This document shows, piece after piece, positions 60,501 to 64,000 of a stretch of 64,000 nucleotides of DNA. Source of the stretch: Synchiropus splendidus (lineage: Eukaryota; Chordata; Actinopteri; Syngnathiformes; Callionymidae); NCBI RefSeq assembly GCF_027744825.2, contig NC_071349.1, positions 6,510,001 to 6,574,000 on the forward strand, written 5' to 3'. How positions within the stretch are numbered: the stretch's first letter is position 1; each line of letters opens with the position of its first letter. The position numbers and the translations under genes are program-made. Below the pieces are notes generated by a model. It saw only the letters and a program-made list of their open reading frames with translations. It did no database searches and was not told where the DNA came from.

Positions 60501-62075
60501 CAAAGACTCCCACCCCAAGATGCCGCTATGACATATAGGGTTGTTATCCTGGATGAGCAGGAGATGGGTCAATTTCAGGTAAGGGTTAACCAAGCCTCTG
60601 AACTTAACCTCCTCACCAAAAATCCCAGATTACGGCGCCGACCTTCCAGATCAGCAAATTCCCCAGGTTAAAGAGAAATGTGCAAGACAATGAGGCGACT
60701 CGTGCCTACAAGGATTAATTCTCTCCACCTGTCACCCTGGCAGACAAAAAGAGTGAGACAGATTACGGAGCAGGTCAGCGAATCTCCATTAACTCTCCGC
60801 CACCTTGCTCTAAATACTGCAGGTGCCCAAATTGCCCTCATGTGTCACGATACCTAATGTGCGGCTCTTTGTTTTGGACAGCCGTTATGCTCATGAAGAA
60901 TCATACTGCCGCTGTAATGTGCTCGTCAAAAGCCAAGCAAGAATGACCTTCCTTTGTTGTAGCTGCCCGGCGCAGCCGGGGAATAATAGCAACGACCTTG
61001 GCGGTGCAGTAAACTGCTGAGAATGGCAGTAAAATCTATGGAGATGGAGAGAGAAGAGCTCGTAGGAAAACAATAGCATGACAGATCAAAGGGAGGCAGT
61101 TTAATATTTCAGATTTGTGCACGGAGCAAGAGGGGCGCCACTGAGGATTTGGTAGCATGAAAGGTGAGCCGAGGCTAATGGATGGAGATACGTTGTTTGA
61201 AACCGATAGTAATTATCGTTTAAGTACCACAGAAAGAGTAGAATTATAGGAGAAACACAGTTTAACTCAACAGAAGTGCAGAGAGATGTATGAGATAATA
61301 CTAAGATGGCTTATTTGCCGGATAATACAATATTACAATAAGATTTATGATGTCATAAGGATGAGCAGCAATGATGATTATGATTCAATGAAATCACTGG
61401 CACAAAAAACAACCTGTCATACAGTCTGCGTGAGACAAAGACACATTTACAGACCAACAGTGTTCTTACAGTCTGGTACAGTAATGCGAACTGTCGCCTA
61501 GCTAAATACCTGAGGTGATGTGGGGGTGAACCAGACAGGCTCCTTACAGGTAATACTGTCACATACGCATACGGCACAACGAAAGATAGTCAGCTCAATG
61601 AATCTTGCCACACCACCGTTGTCAAGTAGCAGTTCTGTTCAGAAGACGGAAACCTCTCAAGTGCACCTTCCAAGGGATTTTTTTTTACATATCTATCATA
61701 AGGTTTAGAATAATCAAACCACTTGCTGACAACCCAAGGGCATACAAATGCAGTTTTATTTATAAAAGGCCCAAAAAATATATACACAACACTGTGAAGG
61801 TTACACTTTCAAAGGGAACTGTAGAAACATCTATCATCACACCAGGAATCAAACTCCGTCATTCAGGATCCAGCGAGAGGCTGGAACAGCTGCAAGACCG
61901 ACGGACACAGATAGCTGCTCTGCCGTTCTGCTGTAAAGTGGCATGGTGAGGGTGGAGTTGGAGCTGTGATTCCACTTTCATGACACACCTCTGGGCGGCT
62001 TGACCAGAGAAAGTTAACAGTCGAAGGGAGCGTTTAGCAGAGACTTTGGGATTACACAAAGTAAAACCTGTCATC
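57513..62075. other. Non-coding region
   Basis: 4.6 kb. A 12-bp inverted repeat around 'ttcatccatata' occurs at 60139-60169. The 58560-58640 text 'aaaagtgtgggcacccctg' resembles the end of a Tc1-type element but no partner end was found. About 60640-61040 is repeat-poor and may be a conserved non-coding block. No exon recognised. Confidence 0.55.
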
Positions 62076-62705
62076 TCAGAAAATATGAAAATAATGTCTA
62101 TTACGTCTAAATGCTACGCATTGTTGCTTTAATGTCACACCACAGCATTTCAATAGGATTTTAATCCGGACTTTGACTTGGCCACTCCAAAACCTTTGCT
62201 TTGTTTTTTTGAAGCCATTAAGAGGTGGAGACTTGCTTGTGTGTTTCTGATCATTGTCCTGCCGCATGATCTAAGAGCGCTTGAGTTTGAGGGCACAACC
62301 TGATGGCTGGACATTATAGTGGTAGACAACAGAACTCATTCTTCCATCAATCACATCAAGTTGCCTGGGAACTCTCCCATGGATGCCATTTTTGGCCAGT
62401 GTCTTTCTTATGGTAGAGTCATGAACACTGACCTTAACTGAGGCCAGCAAGGCCTGCAGTTCTTTTGGTGTTATCCATGGTTCTTTTGTGACCTCCTGGA
62501 TGACTCGTTGCACTCTTGGAGTTATTTTAGTCAGTCGACCACTCATGGGATTGTTTTCCTCTGTCCCCAGTTTTCTTCACTTGACAGTGGTTCGCTGGAG
62601 CCCCAAAGCCTTGGAAATGGCTTTGTAACCTTTTCCAGACTTATGGATTTCAATTGCTTTATTTCTGATTTCTTCTTGAATTTCTTTGATCGTGCCATGA
62701 TGTGA
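62076..62705 (-). pseudogene. Tc1-like transposase, internally deleted and broken
   Basis: On the minus strand, 62705-62580 encodes EIQEEIRNKAIEIHKSGKGY...ALGLQRTTVK, the first helix-turn-helix. An in-frame TGA interrupts it, then SGRLTKITPRVQRVIQEVTK...KNGIHGRVP, the second HTH, continues to about 62360. The central part with the first catalytic Asp is missing. At 62267-62160 a C-terminal piece (QDNDQKHTSKS, second catalytic Asp, then the NPIE.LW region out of frame) resumes. The putative start ATG at 62698 is out of frame with the conserved peptide. The element is dead by deletion, stop and frameshifts. Confidence 0.88.
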
Positions 62706-62869
62706 TCTTTGGTTCTTGTACTTTTTTCCCCTTTTTGGTTTCATATTTCCTTGGGTTGTCTCTGAGTGATATTAAAATTGTTTTGATGATTTGAGACCTT
62801 TGTGTGTGATTCATATGCAAAAAAAAAAACAGAAATCAGGAAGGGGGCAACTATTTCTTCGCTGCACTG
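62076..62869 (-). mobile_element. Tc1-like DNA transposon remnant
   Basis: Encloses the transposase pseudogene. Its 5' end (minus strand) is probably at 62869, where CAGTGCAGCGAAGAAATAG begins next to a TA at 62870-62871, matching Tc1/mariner target preference. The opposite inverted repeat was not found near 61900-62080, so that end is either lost or too diverged. Confidence 0.7.
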
Positions 62870-62871
62870 TA

Positions 62872-64000
62872 ATGTTCAGTTGGAAACCAGAAGTCGGCTG
62901 GACAGAAAAGGTGTAATATAGTGTATACATGAGCGTGTTCACCAGGGTAACCATCCCTAACAAGCACTGGATTCTGCATCCTTTTCTTCCAAATAAATCT
63001 CTCATGTTGGTTCAACAGCAAAAACGTCTATATTTTCTTTATATACCATCACAGACTTAGATCAAGATGTGTGCGTTAAGTAAGCCGCAAGGATTAAGTT
63101 GACCAATTCATTTGCCGGCCGGATTACGATCAAGCAATCAACACTTAATCCAGATTGCCGCAGTAAACCCATCATAGGGGGCAGACCTTTGCATCTTAAA
63201 GACCCTGCGAAGAATCTTGGATTACTTCATACTACGCATTCAATCCAAGCGGAGGTTTTTAATTCCAATGTATAGAATTGCTCTCACAGACTTGAGCTTT
63301 CACCCCAGAGACAGCTATTAATGAAACTTCTGTCAGTATTTATCTTCAAATACTGAGTTCATCATTTTCTTTTCGCTCACAAATGACCAAAATAATAAGA
63401 TTTCGACAGGGCACTTTTCGACAAAAGTGCGAAAATTAAATAGTCACTGACATCAAGTCAACCTAGAAAAAAAGAGAAAGAAGAAATACTGTTTTCATTC
63501 TGTCCATGAGGAAAAATAATATTGTTTTCACGTGATACCATGAATTACACCATGAGTGTGATGACTGGTCATTATAACTGGGTGAAAAACTAGTGCCATC
63601 TTGAGACATGACCAGAAGTACCATCTTCGTAAACAACCACGGCTGAATGTATAGAAGCAGAGGAAGTCACGAAGAACATCAACCAAGATTTGAGCGATTT
63701 GTAGGAAACAGAGAAAAAAAGAGAAGGTTCATGCAAACAAAGTAAGTGTGTATGAACATACTGGAGGCTGAAATATCACAATACTTGATTGTGCAATATT
63801 GTATCAAGATTTTGTAAATACTTTATAGTTGATATTTTCTTGATATTTTAAGTTGGTTAGTCGCCACACAACAGTTTGCTGATACTGAAGGAGAAGAGCT
63901 GCACCAAATGCGTCTTCTGACATCACCGATGCACGTTTCCGGTTCTCGCCGTTGCAACACTGTGCTGAATTAAAGTTGTAGTCCTTCCCCCATTCTAATT
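62872..64000. other. Non-coding end of window
   Basis: 1.1 kb, AT-rich, no exon or defined repeat recognised. The upstream catalytic exons of TFB1M presumably lie beyond this edge. Confidence 0.6.

Overview
The window is vertebrate genomic DNA, almost certainly from a ray-finned (teleost) fish. Coding sequence occurs as short GT-AG exons separated by introns of about 70 bp to 5.5 kb. The background is AT-rich with (CA)n and (TA)n tracts, a decayed Tc1-like transposon, short inverted-repeat DNA elements and fish-type SINE relics. Identifications rest on protein motifs I recognise and on exon phases worked out by hand; no database search was run.

Three protein-coding genes are supported. (1) Plus strand, about 3.8-35.3 kb: the 3' part of TIAM2, a Rac-specific guanine nucleotide exchange factor. 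Nineteen in-frame exons encode the Ras-binding domain, a PDZ domain, the catalytic DH domain, the C-terminal PH domain and an acidic/serine-rich tail. The N-terminal PH-CC-Ex half must lie before position 1. From 22782 to the stop at 34382 the reading frame is continuous across all twelve junctions. Two further open, phase-compatible segments between the PDZ and DH exons (17127-17447 and 19754-19864) look like alternative first exons for a short, DH-PH-only isoform; the first has a TATA-like box. (2) Minus strand, 38.8-41.9 kb: the last two exons of TFB1M, the mitochondrial 12S rRNA dimethyladenosine transferase, convergent with TIAM2. Its catalytic exons were not found and probably lie beyond 64 kb. 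(3) Plus strand, 52.5-53.2 kb: an intronless claudin coding sequence, best matched to claudin-20, with a spliced 5' leader and an unusual glutamine/leucine-rich insertion in its cytoplasmic tail. It probably sits inside a TFB1M intron, on the opposite strand.

The TIAM2-TFB1M-CLDN20 grouping is the arrangement known on human chromosome 6q25, which supports TIAM2 over TIAM1 and claudin-20 over other claudins. The genes are linked by position rather than pathway: Rac activation at membranes, mitochondrial ribosome biogenesis and tight-junction assembly.

The rest is intronic or intergenic. Notable items are two perfect hairpins (34-bp arms at 4.2 kb, 18-bp arms at 48.3 kb), two short inverted-repeat DNA elements (14.0-14.7 and 28.3-28.6 kb), two degenerate SINE-like copies, a three-unit degenerate tandem repeat after a (CA)58 tract at 32.3 kb, an internally deleted Tc1-like transposase at 62.1-62.9 kb, and a fragment of the 5' end of 18S rRNA at 57.4 kb. 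I saw no CRISPR array, tRNA gene, bacterial operon or viral gene.
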